DNA from: Nonomuraea corallina
Lineage (GTDB): Bacteria; Actinomycetota; Actinomycetes; Streptosporangiales; Streptosporangiaceae
Assembly: GCF_027620315.1 (NCBI RefSeq)
Contig: NZ_JAPNNL010000007.1
Span: 24,810-88,809 of the forward strand
Reading direction: 5' to 3'
Length of the DNA stretch: 64,000 nt
A program made the translations under genes and the position numbers. This document shows, in pieces, positions 24,232-32,867 of the stretch. The first letter of the stretch is position 1. Every line of letters begins with the position of its first letter. The notes below the pieces were generated by a model. It was not told where the DNA came from. It was given only the letters and a program-made list of their open reading frames with translations, and did not search any database.

Positions 24232-27051
24232 ATGGCGACACCGCGGCTCACCCGTACACCGGGCCGTTCCTCCGGCGGCGCGCTGCTCGTGCGCGCGGCC
24301 GAGATGGCGGTGCTGCGCTCGGTGATCGACCCCCAGCAGGCGCTGCGCGCCGGGCGCAAGGTGCTGGAGGCGGCCGAGAAGGCCGGCGACGGAGAGGCCG
24401 CGTCCGTGGCGCTGCGCGCGATGGCACTGGCCTCGCGCGAGCTGGGTGATCTGCAGGCCGCCGAGCAGCGGCTGCGGCAGGCCGTCCGGACGCCGGGCGC
24501 GCCCGCCGAGCGGGTGGCGCAGGCGAGGCTCTCCCTCGTCACCGTGCGGACCGAGCGGGGCCACCCGCTGCAGGCGCTCAGGATGGCCGCGCTCGCGTGG
24601 GCCTACCTGTCGCCGCTCGACCGGGCCAAGCTCGACACGCAGCGCGCCGTGGCCCTCGCCCACCTGGGGCGCTACCAGGAGGCGGTGGCCTCCTGCGACC
24701 GGGCGCTGCGGGCTCTCGTGGCGGCTCCCGGCACCGTCGACGACCGGCGGTTCCTGGCCGGCGGGCTGCTGAACCGGGGGCTGGTGCACGCCTACCGGGG
24801 CGACTGGGACCAGGCCATGCGCGACATCACCGCCTGCCTGCAGATCGCCCGTCACGCCCGGCTGTCCCACCTGGTGCGGCTGGCCGCCGCCAACCTGCCG
24901 TTCCTGGCCGTACGGCGGGGCGACATCGGCGGGGCGTTCACCCACTACCGGGAGGCCGAGGACACCCTGTACGGGTTCCCGGAACGGCTGGCGACGATGC
25001 GGGCCGACTTCGCGGGCGCGCTGCTGGCCGCCCACCTGCCCGGCGAGGCGCGGGCGCTGCTCAGCCTGGCCGTGCCCGACCTGGAGGAGTCCGGCGCGCG
25101 GGTGGCGCTGGCCGAGGCGCGGCTCAAGCTCGCCCAGGTGGAGCTGCTGACAGGCGACGCGCGCGAGGCCGTGGCGGTCGCCGAACGGGCCATGCGGGAG
25201 CTGTCCGATCAGGACCGCCGGGCGTGGCTGCCCCTGGCCAGAGAGGTCGTGCTCCGCTCCCGCCTGGCGCTGGAGCCGCCGACGCCCGCCTTGCTGGCGG
25301 AGCTGGTCGCGTGCGCGGACGGGTTGGAACAGGACTCCGCCCACCTGGCCGAGGCCGCCTCGCTGCGGCTGACGGCGGCCGAGACCGCGCTGGCGCTCGG
25401 CGACCCCGCCGCGGCCTCGGCCCAGCTCGCCCGCCTCACCGAGGAAGCGCCGGCGATCCCGCCCGGCGGGCGGTACCCCCAGGAGTGCGTCCCCGCCGGG
25501 CAGGTGCCGCCGCTGGTGCGCCAGCACGCCCTGGCGCTGGCGGCGGCGCTGCGGGAGGACATCACGGCCGCGTTCCGCGCCGCGCAGGAAGGGCTCGCCG
25601 GGATGGGCGGCCGCATGGACAGCCTGGACGACCCGTCGGTGCGGGCGCACGCGGCGCGGGCGGGCGAACGGCTGGCGGCGTTCGGGCTGCGGCTGGCGGT
25701 GCGCGACGGGTGCGCCGAGGAGGTGTTCGAGTGGGCGGAACGCTGGCGGGCCGTCGCGGCCCCGGTCCACGCCCGCTCCGCGCACGGCGCGGGCGAGACC
25801 GACGGGTGGGCCGAGCTGCGGGCCGCGCTCGGACGGGCGGCGCTGGTCGAGTACGTCACGGACGACAGCTCGCTGTTCGCCGTGGTGGTGACGGGTGAGC
25901 GGATGGCGCTGCGGTCGCTGGGGCCGCTGCGTGAGGCCGGTGAGTCGCTGGTCCGGCTGCGCTACTCGCTGCGCCGGGCCGCTCTGCACGACGGCGCCGC
26001 CGGGGCGGAGGCGATCGCGGCGGCCGGGGCCGAGCTGGAACGGTTCCTGCTGGCTCCGCTCGCCGCCGAGCTGGGCGATCGTCCGCTGGTGCTGGTGCCG
26101 ACCGGCGTCCTGCACACCCTCCCCTGGTCGGCACTCCCCTGCCTGCGGGAACGCCCGGTGACGGTGGCGGCCAGCGCCCGCTCCTGGCTCACCGCCGCCC
26201 GCAGCGCCGCGTCCCCATGCCCCGGCCGAGCCGTCCCCTCATCGGCGCAGCCCCCGGGCACCGCACAGGCCGACCACGCCGTCCCCTCGCCGGCGAAGCC
26301 CTCGGGCATCGCCGGGCCCGGCCGGGCTCCGGTCCCGCACGGTGCGCCCGCCGGACGGTCCGCCGGGCCGGAGAGGGGCGCGGCGGGATCGCTCCACGTG
26401 GCCGCGGCCGCAGGACCTGGCCTGGCGTACGCGCGAGAGGAGGTGGACCGGGTGGTGGCCGCCCATCCCGGCGCGCGGCCGGTGGCGGCCCGGCGCGACG
26501 CGGTGCTGGCCGCCCTGGCCTCCTGCGACGTCGTCCACCTGGCGGCGCACGGGGTGTTCCACGCCCGCAGCCCGCTGCTGTCGAGCATCACCCTCGACGA
26601 CGGCCCGCTCATGGCCTACGACCTGCTCGACGGCCCGCGCACGGCCCGGCTGGTGGTGCTGTCGGCGTGCGACTCGGGCATGGCCCGCACACCGGCGGAC
26701 GGCGCGCCGCTGGGGCTGGCGGGCGCGTTCCTGGCGCAGGGCGCGACGTGCGTGGTGGCCGGGATGGTGCCGGTGGGAGACGAGGACGCGCTGGCGGTGA
26801 TGAGCCGGTTTCACGAGCTGCTCGCCACCGGCCACACCCCGGCCTCAGCTCTTGCCCTCGCCTCCGCCTGGACGGGCATCACCGCGTTCACCTGCTTCGG
26901 CGCGGGCGACCAGCCGCTGGTGCCGCGCGAGCCGGACCCACCCGCCGCCGGTGGCCCGGCTGCCGGGCCCGCGCCGGCCGGGCGTCCCGGCGAAGGAGAC
27001 CTCCGGCCTCCGCCGCGCACCCGTGAACGGTCCGCCCGGCCACCCGCGTGA
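24232..27051 (+). CDS. TPR-CHAT caspase-like protease
   Basis: A 939-aa protein. Residues about 20-500 are helical repeats of TPR type (for example ALRAGRKVLEAAEKAGDGEAA and LAHLGRYQEAVASCDRALRAL). The CHAT (caspase HetF-associated with TPRs) peptidase domain fills about 530-905, with catalytic His773 in HLAAHGVFH and Cys813 in LSACDSGMA. A Pro/Ala/Gly-rich insert (about 660-720) interrupts the CHAT domain, and the tail is Pro-rich. No signal or membrane segment is present. The ATG follows GAGGCG. It ends the protease-sigma-unknown-CHAT array; related TPR-CHAT proteins are activated proteases in type III-E CRISPR. Confidence 0.9.
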   Translation: MATPRLTRTPGRSSGGALLVRAAEMAVLRSVIDPQQALRAGRKVLEAAEKAGDGEAASVALRAMALASRELGDLQAAEQRLRQAVRTPGAPAERVAQARLSLVTVRTERGHPLQALRMAALAWAYLSPLDRAKLDTQRAVALAHLGRYQEAVASCDRALRALVAAPGTVDDRRFLAGGLLNRGLVHAYRGDWDQAMRDITACLQIARHARLSHLVRLAAANLPFLAVRRGDIGGAFTHYREAEDTLYGFPERLATMRADFAGALLAAHLPGEARALLSLAVPDLEESGARVALAEARLKLAQVELLTGDAREAVAVAERAMRELSDQDRRAWLPLAREVVLRSRLALEPPTPALLAELVACADGLEQDSAHLAEAASLRLTAAETALALGDPAAASAQLARLTEEAPAIPPGGRYPQECVPAGQVPPLVRQHALALAAALREDITAAFRAAQEGLAGMGGRMDSLDDPSVRAHAARAGERLAAFGLRLAVRDGCAEEVFEWAERWRAVAAPVHARSAHGAGETDGWAELRAALGRAALVEYVTDDSSLFAVVVTGERMALRSLGPLREAGESLVRLRYSLRRAALHDGAAGAEAIAAAGAELERFLLAPLAAELGDRPLVLVPTGVLHTLPWSALPCLRERPVTVAASARSWLTAARSAASPCPGRAVPSSAQPPGTAQADHAVPSPAKPSGIAGPGRAPVPHGAPAGRSAGPERGAAGSLHVAAAAGPGLAYAREEVDRVVAAHPGARPVAARRDAVLAALASCDVVHLAAHGVFHARSPLLSSITLDDGPLMAYDLLDGPRTARLVVLSACDSGMARTPADGAPLGLAGAFLAQGATCVVAGMVPVGDEDALAVMSRFHELLATGHTPASALALASAWTGITAFTCFGAGDQPLVPREPDPPAAGGPAAGPAPAGRPGEGDLRPPPRTRERSARPPA

Positions 27052-27174
27052 CCGTAGCGGCCTTCGGGCGTCCATCCACCCCGCCGGGATGACCGTGCGA
27101 CACGCGTACGCCTCACGTGCCAGTTGACCGTACGACACGCGGGCCTGCCCGCGACCCGTACGGATCGTGTGGCG

Positions 27175-27990
27175 TCAGCCGGTGGCGACCGGTCTGGACG
27201 GGTCGGTGACCCAGTGGGACCAGGAGCCGACGTAGAGGGCGGCGGGCAGTTCGGCCACCTCCATGGCGAGCACCTGGTGGGCGGCCGTCACGCCGGAGCC
27301 GCAGTAGACCCCGGCCCGGCGCGCTTCGCGGACGCCCAGCTCGGCGAAGCGCCGCCGCAGCTCGCCCGGAGGCAGGAAGGCGCCGTCGGGGGTGACGTTC
27401 TCCGTGGTCGGAGCGCTGACCGCGCCCGGGATGTGGCCCGCCACCGGGTCGATCGGCTCGGCCTCGCCGCGGTAGCGTTCGGCGGCCCTGGCGTCGAGCA
27501 GCACGCCGGTGGAAGCCAGGGCGGCGGCCTGTTCGGCGTCGAGCACGGGCATCCCGCCCGGCCGGGCCGTGAAGTCGCCGGGCGCGGGCACGGGCTCCTC
27601 CTTGACGATCGGCAGCCCGGCCGCGCTCCAGGCCGGCAGCCCGCCGTCGAGGACCCGGACGTCGCGGTGCCCGAAGTAGCGCAGCGTCCACCAGGCGCGG
27701 GCCGCCGCGGTCGAGGCGGTGTCGTCGTACACCACGACCGGCCGCGCGCCGGAGACGCCGAGCCGCCGCATCGCCCGCTCGAACGCGTCGGTCGCGGGCA
27801 GCGGGTGGCGCCCGCCCTCGCCCGGCGGCCCGGCCAGGGCGGCGTCGAGGTCACAGAAGACGGCGCCCGGCAGGTGGCCTTCGCGGTAGAGGTCCAGGCC
27901 GGACGGGCCGCCGAGCCGCCAGCGCACGTCGAGCAGGGTGATCTCGCCGAGCGCGGCGAGAGCGGACGGGGTGATCAGCGGACCGGTCAC
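27175..27990 (-). CDS. tandem-rhodanese sulfurtransferase
   Basis: A 271-aa protein with two rhodanese domains: an inactive N-terminal copy (about 5-125) and a C-terminal copy with the catalytic Cys230 in YCGSGVTA. It moves sulfane sulfur from thiosulfate or 3-mercaptopyruvate to an acceptor in the cytoplasm; the CGSGVTA loop is nearest the mercaptopyruvate type. The GTG start overlaps the upstream phosphodiesterase stop by 4 bp, so the two are translated together. It converges on the CHAT gene over a 123-bp gap that holds only a weak hairpin. Confidence 0.9.
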   Translation of the reverse strand: MTGPLITPSALAALGEITLLDVRWRLGGPSGLDLYREGHLPGAVFCDLDAALAGPPGEGGRHPLPATDAFERAMRRLGVSGARPVVVYDDTASTAAARAWWTLRYFGHRDVRVLDGGLPAWSAAGLPIVKEEPVPAPGDFTARPGGMPVLDAEQAAALASTGVLLDARAAERYRGEAEPIDPVAGHIPGAVSAPTTENVTPDGAFLPPGELRRRFAELGVREARRAGVYCGSGVTAAHQVLAMEVAELPAALYVGSWSHWVTDPSRPVATG

Positions 27991-29108
27991 CGGGTGCTCA
28001 CCTCCAGGAGCGGGATGTTCTGCTCGAATGGCGTCATCGAGCCGTGGTAGCCGGTGAAGAGGGCTTCGATCCGGTGGATGGACGGGGCGGTGATGGCCAG
28101 GTCGGTGTACGGGACGGCGATCACGTCGCCGATGCGGCCCAGCCACGCGGTCCGCACCCGCGGGCCGAACCAGCCGGACTCGACGGCCTCCTGCCGCGAC
28201 ACCACCCAGGCCCGGCCGCGCAGCGCCTCGCGCCAGGCGGCGAGCACCTCGCCGGCGGCTCCCTCCCGGGCGTAGACGTGGCGGGCGCGGGCCTCGCCGC
28301 CGAGCATCTCGACCCCGTGGGCCAGCTCGGGGGTGGCCTCGGCGTCGAGCTTCTCCGAGGCGTTGACCATGCCGTGGTCGGCCGTCACGTACAGGGCCGA
28401 GCCGGGAGGCAGCCCCGCGGCGATGCGCTCGGCCATGGCGTCGACGACGGCCAGCTGCTCCAGCCATTCCGCGCTGCCCCAGCCGGTCATGTGGCCCATC
28501 GCGTCGAGGTCGCCGTAGTAGACGGTGACGTGGGCGCGCGGGCGGCGCAGCTCGGCCAGCACCCGGGCGACGCGGTCGTCGGCGGTCTCGGCCGCCGCGT
28601 AGCGGACGCCGCGGAAGACGGCGCCGGTCAGCCCCGTGCCCTCGAACGCGGCGGGCGCCACGTAGACGGCCTCGACGCCGGCCGCCGCCGCGCGCTGGTA
28701 GACGGTCTCGGCGGGCTGCCATTCGAGCGGGTCCATGGGGAGCCCGGACCAGCTCAGGCAGTTGAACAGGCGTCCGGTGCCGGGGACGGCCAGGGTCAGG
28801 CCGACCATCCCGTGCTCACCGGGCGGGGCCCCGGTGCCGAGGGAGCACAGGCTCGTCACGGTGGTGGCGGGGAATCCCGCGTTCAGCGTACGGGAGCCGC
28901 CCAGCAGGCTCGCCAGGAACGGCGCCGCCGAGGCGTGCGCGGCGAGCAGCTCGGCGCCGAGGCCGTCGACCAGGAACACGCACGTGCGCTCGGCGGGCGG
29001 GAGGCCGAGGGGGTTGGGCACGTCCAGGCCCAGGGCCGCCAGCAGCGATGGGGACAGGTCGGGCAGCGAGCCGGCGCCGTACGCCGGGACCAGGGGCCCG
29101 TTCGTCAT
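27987..29108 (-). CDS. alkaline phosphatase superfamily phosphodiesterase
   Basis: A 373-aa protein of the nucleotide pyrophosphatase/phosphodiesterase type. The metal site is visible as VFLVDGLG (about 45), FPATTVTS with the nucleophile Thr, YYGDLDAMGH and TADHGMVN. No signal peptide is seen, so it appears cytoplasmic. A DUF5998 gene lies upstream and the sulfurtransferase overlaps downstream, an arrangement that is common in actinomycetes. The substrate is not known. Confidence 0.88.
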   Translation of the reverse strand: MTNGPLVPAYGAGSLPDLSPSLLAALGLDVPNPLGLPPAERTCVFLVDGLGAELLAAHASAAPFLASLLGGSRTLNAGFPATTVTSLCSLGTGAPPGEHGMVGLTLAVPGTGRLFNCLSWSGLPMDPLEWQPAETVYQRAAAAGVEAVYVAPAAFEGTGLTGAVFRGVRYAAAETADDRVARVLAELRRPRAHVTVYYGDLDAMGHMTGWGSAEWLEQLAVVDAMAERIAAGLPPGSALYVTADHGMVNASEKLDAEATPELAHGVEMLGGEARARHVYAREGAAGEVLAAWREALRGRAWVVSRQEAVESGWFGPRVRTAWLGRIGDVIAVPYTDLAITAPSIHRIEALFTGYHGSMTPFEQNIPLLEVSTR

Positions 29109-29198
29109 GCCCTGGATCCTATCGGCCCCCGTTCCTCGCCGGCCCGGGCGAAGATCCCTCCCTTGCCGGGAGACCCGACGCCGGCGCCGCGGCCCTGG

Positions 29199-29789
29199 TC
29201 AGGCGGCGGTGCGGGCGGTGGCCTCCGACAGGGCCTTGGCGAAGGACAGGACGTGGGTGACCGCCTCCGGGCCGTCCGCGGCCTCACTGACCCGCAGGGA
29301 CAGGTCGTCGGCGGTGATGGCGCCGGTATAGCCGTGGTCGGCCTCGCAGTTCTCGTCGCCGCAGGTGGCCGGCTCCAGGTCGACGTGGGAGATGGCGCCC
29401 CAGCCGATCGTCAGCGTGACCTCCGTCGGAGGGACGCCGGGAACGTACGAGGCGGGCTCGGGAACCACCCGGGTGACCGCCACCGACTGGATGCGGCCGA
29501 GCTGGACGGCCTCGGTGGTGGTGGAGGCGTGCGCGGTCGAGACGCCCTCCACCGCCGGATGCTCGTCGGTGTGGCAGACCAGGAGTCTCCCGGCCGTCAG
29601 CACCAGCACGGTGACGTGCCTGCGCACCTCCATCGCGGGGTCGAAGGTGGCCTCGTGGTGCACCACGAAGGCCGTGACGGCCTCCTTGCCCAGCGCGGAT
29701 TCGACCGCATCGGTGACGAGGTCGGGATAGTAGCCGCTGCGCTCGATCGCTTCACGCAGGCCCGCGGCTGAGACTCGGGTTTCCCTCAT
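29199..29789 (-). CDS. DUF5998 family protein
   Basis: A 196-aa actinobacterial protein of unknown function. The conserved core includes HHEATFDPAMEVRRHVTVLVLT and a CGDENCEADHGYTG segment, in which Cys/His/Asp may bind a metal. It sits between the phosphodiesterase gene and the GNAT/acyl-CoA-synthetase fusion on the same strand, with gaps of about 90 bp on each side. This gene order recurs in the order, so a functional link is plausible but undefined. Confidence 0.85.
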   Translation of the reverse strand: MRETRVSAAGLREAIERSGYYPDLVTDAVESALGKEAVTAFVVHHEATFDPAMEVRRHVTVLVLTAGRLLVCHTDEHPAVEGVSTAHASTTTEAVQLGRIQSVAVTRVVPEPASYVPGVPPTEVTLTIGWGAISHVDLEPATCGDENCEADHGYTGAITADDLSLRVSEAADGPEAVTHVLSFAKALSEATARTAA

Positions 29790-29883
29790 GGATCCAGTTT
29801 GCCAGGGCCACGCAGTGCAACCACCCGCGCGGCGTAACGCTCTATAACGTCTCGCGTCCCGTACCGCCTGGGAGCCGGGACGG

Positions 29884-32694
29884 TCAGCTCAGCCTGCGGG
29901 GGCCGCCGTCGAGGCGAGGGCCCGCCGGGGTGCGCAGGACGGCCCTGGCGCCGAGCACCGTCACGCCGTCCTCGCCGACGAGCACCTGGTCGAGGTCGAG
30001 CCGGGCCAGCTCCGGCAGGTCGTGGGCCAGGCGGCTGACCCTGACCAGCAGGTCCTCCAGGGCGTCCACCGCGACCGGCGGGTAACCGTACTCGCCGAAC
30101 AGCAGCGGCGCGGCCCGCACCGAGCGCACCAGCCCGGCCGCGTCCTCCCGGGTGAGCGGCGCCAGCCGGAAGCCGCGGTCCTCCAGCAGCCGGGCGGTCA
30201 CCTCGCCCAGCCCGAACGACACGACGGGGCCGAACGCGGGGTCCTCCACGACGCTCACCACCGTCGGCACGGCGGGTTGCGGCGCCATCCGCTGCACGGC
30301 CAGCGCGGTCGCCTCGCCGAACTGCTGGGCGAACTCCCCGTACGCGTGCCGGACGGCGTCGGCGGTCGGCAGCCCGAGGCGCACGGTGCCCGCCCGCCTG
30401 GAGGCGTCCGGGTCGGCCACCTTGAGCACGACCGGCCAGCCGAGCCGTTCGGCGGCCCTGGCCGCCTCGTCCGCCGAGCCGACCACGTGGGCGGGCCAGA
30501 CGGCGATGCCGTAGCAGGCGAGCAGTTCGGTGGCGTCGGCCTCCACCGGCGGGCCCGCCGCCGCGAAGTACGGCGCTCTGCCGTGTGCCGTGCCCTCCCG
30601 TGTCCGGCTCCCGTCGTCGCCGGGTTCGCCCAGGTCGGAAGAGCCCGTCGAGGCGCCGGCCGGTCCGGTCGCCTGTCCGTCGGCGCCGGCCGGCTCCGGG
30701 GTGCCGACGGCGGGCGGGGCGCTCGCGGGTTCACGGGAGTCCTCGGCGAGGGCGGCGGCGAGCTTCTCGGACGCCAGCGCTCGGGCGCGGGCGGTGTCGG
30801 CGTCCTCCAGCTCGGGAGGCGGCGCGGTGGGCTCGGCGCGCCACCGGGCGTAGCGGACCGCCTGGGCCAGGGCGCGGACCGCTTCCTCGGGGGCCGCGTA
30901 CGAGGGGATCGAGCCGCGGTCGGGCACCGGGCCGGTCTGCAGGTGCGGGTGCATGCCGAGATGCCCCTGGAACGTGGCCAGCACCGGCTTCTGAACGCCC
31001 TGGGACACCCTCAGCAGCTCGGCCGCGACCCCGGCCGCGTCGCCGGGGATGGGCGGCATGTAGATCACGACCGCCGCGTCGACCTCAGGTGAGGCCAGCT
31101 CGCCGGCGAGTCCCGCACCGAACTCGGACGGCCCGGCGCCCGGGCCGAGGTTGACCGGCGCGCGCGGCGACAGGCCGGCGGCCACGCAGGCGTCGGCGGC
31201 GAGCAGGCCGAGCGCGTCGGAGTTGGTCACCACGGCGACCCGGGGCCCGGCGGGGAGCGGCTGGTAGGCCAGCAGCTGGCCGACGTCGAAGAGCTGGATG
31301 AGGTCGTCGACCCGGATCAGCCCCGCCTGCTCGAACAGCGAGCTGATCGCGGAGTCGGGCAGGCCCAGCTCCTGGGCGGAGTGGCCGGACGGGGTGCCGC
31401 CGCTCTTGACGACCACGATCGGCTTGCTGCGGGAGATCCGCCTGGCCAGCCGGGTGAACTTGCGCGGGTTCCCCAGCGACTCCAGGTAGAGCAGGATCAC
31501 CTCGGTCGCGTCGTCCTCCTCCCAGTACTGCAACAGGTCGTTGCCCGACACGTCGGCCCGGTTGCCCGCCGAGACGAACGACGAGATGCCCATGCCCCGC
31601 TGCGCCACCCGCTGCAGCAGCGCGGTGCCGAGCGCGCCCGACTGGCTGAAGAAGCCGACCCTGCCCCGGCAGGGGACGGTCGCGGCGAGGGTGGCGTTGA
31701 GCTTGACGGCGGGGGCGGTGTTGGCGATGCCGAGGCAGTTGGGGCCGACGACGCGCAGGCCGTGGGCGCGGGCGAGGCGGGCCAGCTCGTCCTGGCGGGC
31801 GCGCCCCTCCTCGCCCGTCTCGCCGAACCCGGAGGAGACCACGACCAGGCCGTGCACGCCCTTCCTGGCGCACTCCTCCACCACGTCCAGCACGCTCCCG
31901 GCGGGCACCGCCACCACGGCCAGGTCGACGTCGTCGTCGATGGCGCCGACGCTCGGGTACGCGCGCACGCCCGCCACGGCGCGGGCCTCGCGGTGCACGG
32001 GATAGACGGGGCCGGCGTAGTCGGCGGCGAGCAGGTTGCGCAGCACGGTCTGGCCGACGCCGCCGGGCTCGCGGGAGACGCCGATGACCGCGACGGAGCC
32101 GGGGGCCAGCAGCCGGGCGATGGACCGGGCCTCGGCGCGGTGCTCGCGGGCGAGGGTGACCTCGGTGGAGGTCTCGGTGGGGGTCAGGTCGAGCGTCATG
32201 CGGACCACGCCGTCGGCGAACCGGCTCTCGGCGGTGTAACCGGCCTGGCGCAGCACGCCCATCATCTTCATGTTGGCGGGCAGCACGTCGGCGACGAAGC
32301 GTTCGATGCCGCGCTCGCGGGCGGTGGCCGCGAGGTGTTCGAGCAGCACCGAGGCCACTCCCCTGCCCTGGTGCGCGTCCTCGACGAGGAACGCCACCTC
32401 GGCCTCGCCCGGTCCGGTGCGGTCGTAGCGGATGACCGCCACCATGTCGGCCCCGATCGTGGCGATCAGGGCGACCCGGCCGACGTAGTCGACGTTGGTG
32501 AACCACCGCACCTCTCGGTCCGACAGCCGTGGCCGCGGACCGAAGAACCGGAAGTAGATGGACTCCTCGGACAGCCGCGAGTAGAAGGCCCGCAGCCGGT
32601 CGGCGTCGGCGGGCCTGATGGGGCGCACGTGCGCGGTGCCGCCGTCGGCCAGGACGACGTCCGCTTCCCAGTGAGCGGGGTATTGTGCCTCCAC
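29884..32694 (-). CDS. GNAT acetyltransferase fused to acyl-CoA synthetase (NDP-forming)-like domains
   Basis: A 936-aa fusion. Order: GNAT domain (about 1-165, with VEDAHQGRGVASVLLEHL as acetyl-CoA loop); CoA-binding Rossmann domain (about 180-310, VAVIGVSREPGGVG); succinyl-CoA-ligase-like domains (about 310-560); a Pro/Ala/Gly linker (about 655-705); and a C-terminal ATP-grasp domain. Such fusions are protein lysine acetyltransferases of Pat type. After KSGG (about 430) the usual SHTGALAG stretch with the phosphorylated His is shortened and replaced, so ligase activity is probably lost. GTG 32694 is chosen with a leaderless promoter. Confidence 0.88.
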   Translation of the reverse strand: MEAQYPAHWEADVVLADGGTAHVRPIRPADADRLRAFYSRLSEESIYFRFFGPRPRLSDREVRWFTNVDYVGRVALIATIGADMVAVIRYDRTGPGEAEVAFLVEDAHQGRGVASVLLEHLAATARERGIERFVADVLPANMKMMGVLRQAGYTAESRFADGVVRMTLDLTPTETSTEVTLAREHRAEARSIARLLAPGSVAVIGVSREPGGVGQTVLRNLLAADYAGPVYPVHREARAVAGVRAYPSVGAIDDDVDLAVVAVPAGSVLDVVEECARKGVHGLVVVSSGFGETGEEGRARQDELARLARAHGLRVVGPNCLGIANTAPAVKLNATLAATVPCRGRVGFFSQSGALGTALLQRVAQRGMGISSFVSAGNRADVSGNDLLQYWEEDDATEVILLYLESLGNPRKFTRLARRISRSKPIVVVKSGGTPSGHSAQELGLPDSAISSLFEQAGLIRVDDLIQLFDVGQLLAYQPLPAGPRVAVVTNSDALGLLAADACVAAGLSPRAPVNLGPGAGPSEFGAGLAGELASPEVDAAVVIYMPPIPGDAAGVAAELLRVSQGVQKPVLATFQGHLGMHPHLQTGPVPDRGSIPSYAAPEEAVRALAQAVRYARWRAEPTAPPPELEDADTARARALASEKLAAALAEDSREPASAPPAVGTPEPAGADGQATGPAGASTGSSDLGEPGDDGSRTREGTAHGRAPYFAAAGPPVEADATELLACYGIAVWPAHVVGSADEAARAAERLGWPVVLKVADPDASRRAGTVRLGLPTADAVRHAYGEFAQQFGEATALAVQRMAPQPAVPTVVSVVEDPAFGPVVSFGLGEVTARLLEDRGFRLAPLTREDAAGLVRSVRAAPLLFGEYGYPPVAVDALEDLLVRVSRLAHDLPELARLDLDQVLVGEDGVTVLGARAVLRTPAGPRLDGGPRRLS

Positions 32695-32701
32695 AGTCCC
32701 G

Positions 32702-32728
32702 AGACTAAACCCCCATCCCACATGCCAA
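32702..32728 (-). promoter_or_regulatory. candidate leaderless promoter of the GNAT-synthetase gene
   Basis: On the minus strand TTGGCA (32728-32723), a 15-bp spacer and TAGTCT (32707-32702) end 7 bases before GTG 32694. No ribosome binding site is present. The spacer is short, so the -35 is uncertain. Confidence 0.35.
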
Positions 32729-32867
32729 GAATCTCCGGTGCCGTTGGGCAACGGATGTGCATCGACTCAGGCCGGGTCTCCGGGGTCCGCCCCACGAGCA
32801 GCCCGGAAGCTGTTAGTTTTGCCGTGGCCAGGCTCGATCGGTAGGCAGCAGGCAAGGTGGTGGCATC

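Noticed and set aside
24070..26115. 681-aa ORF opposite the TPR-CHAT gene
   Set aside because: It is a Gln/Arg/Gly-rich shadow of the TPR region with no start signal.
22072..27051. Type III-E CRISPR locus
   Set aside because: TPR-CHAT and a sigma factor are present, but no gRAMP effector, Cas1 or repeat array is visible in the window; only the analogy is kept.
27138..27153. CGCGGG-CCTG-CCCGCG hairpin as terminator between the CHAT gene and the rhodanese gene
   Set aside because: Six base pairs with no T-run is too weak to call.
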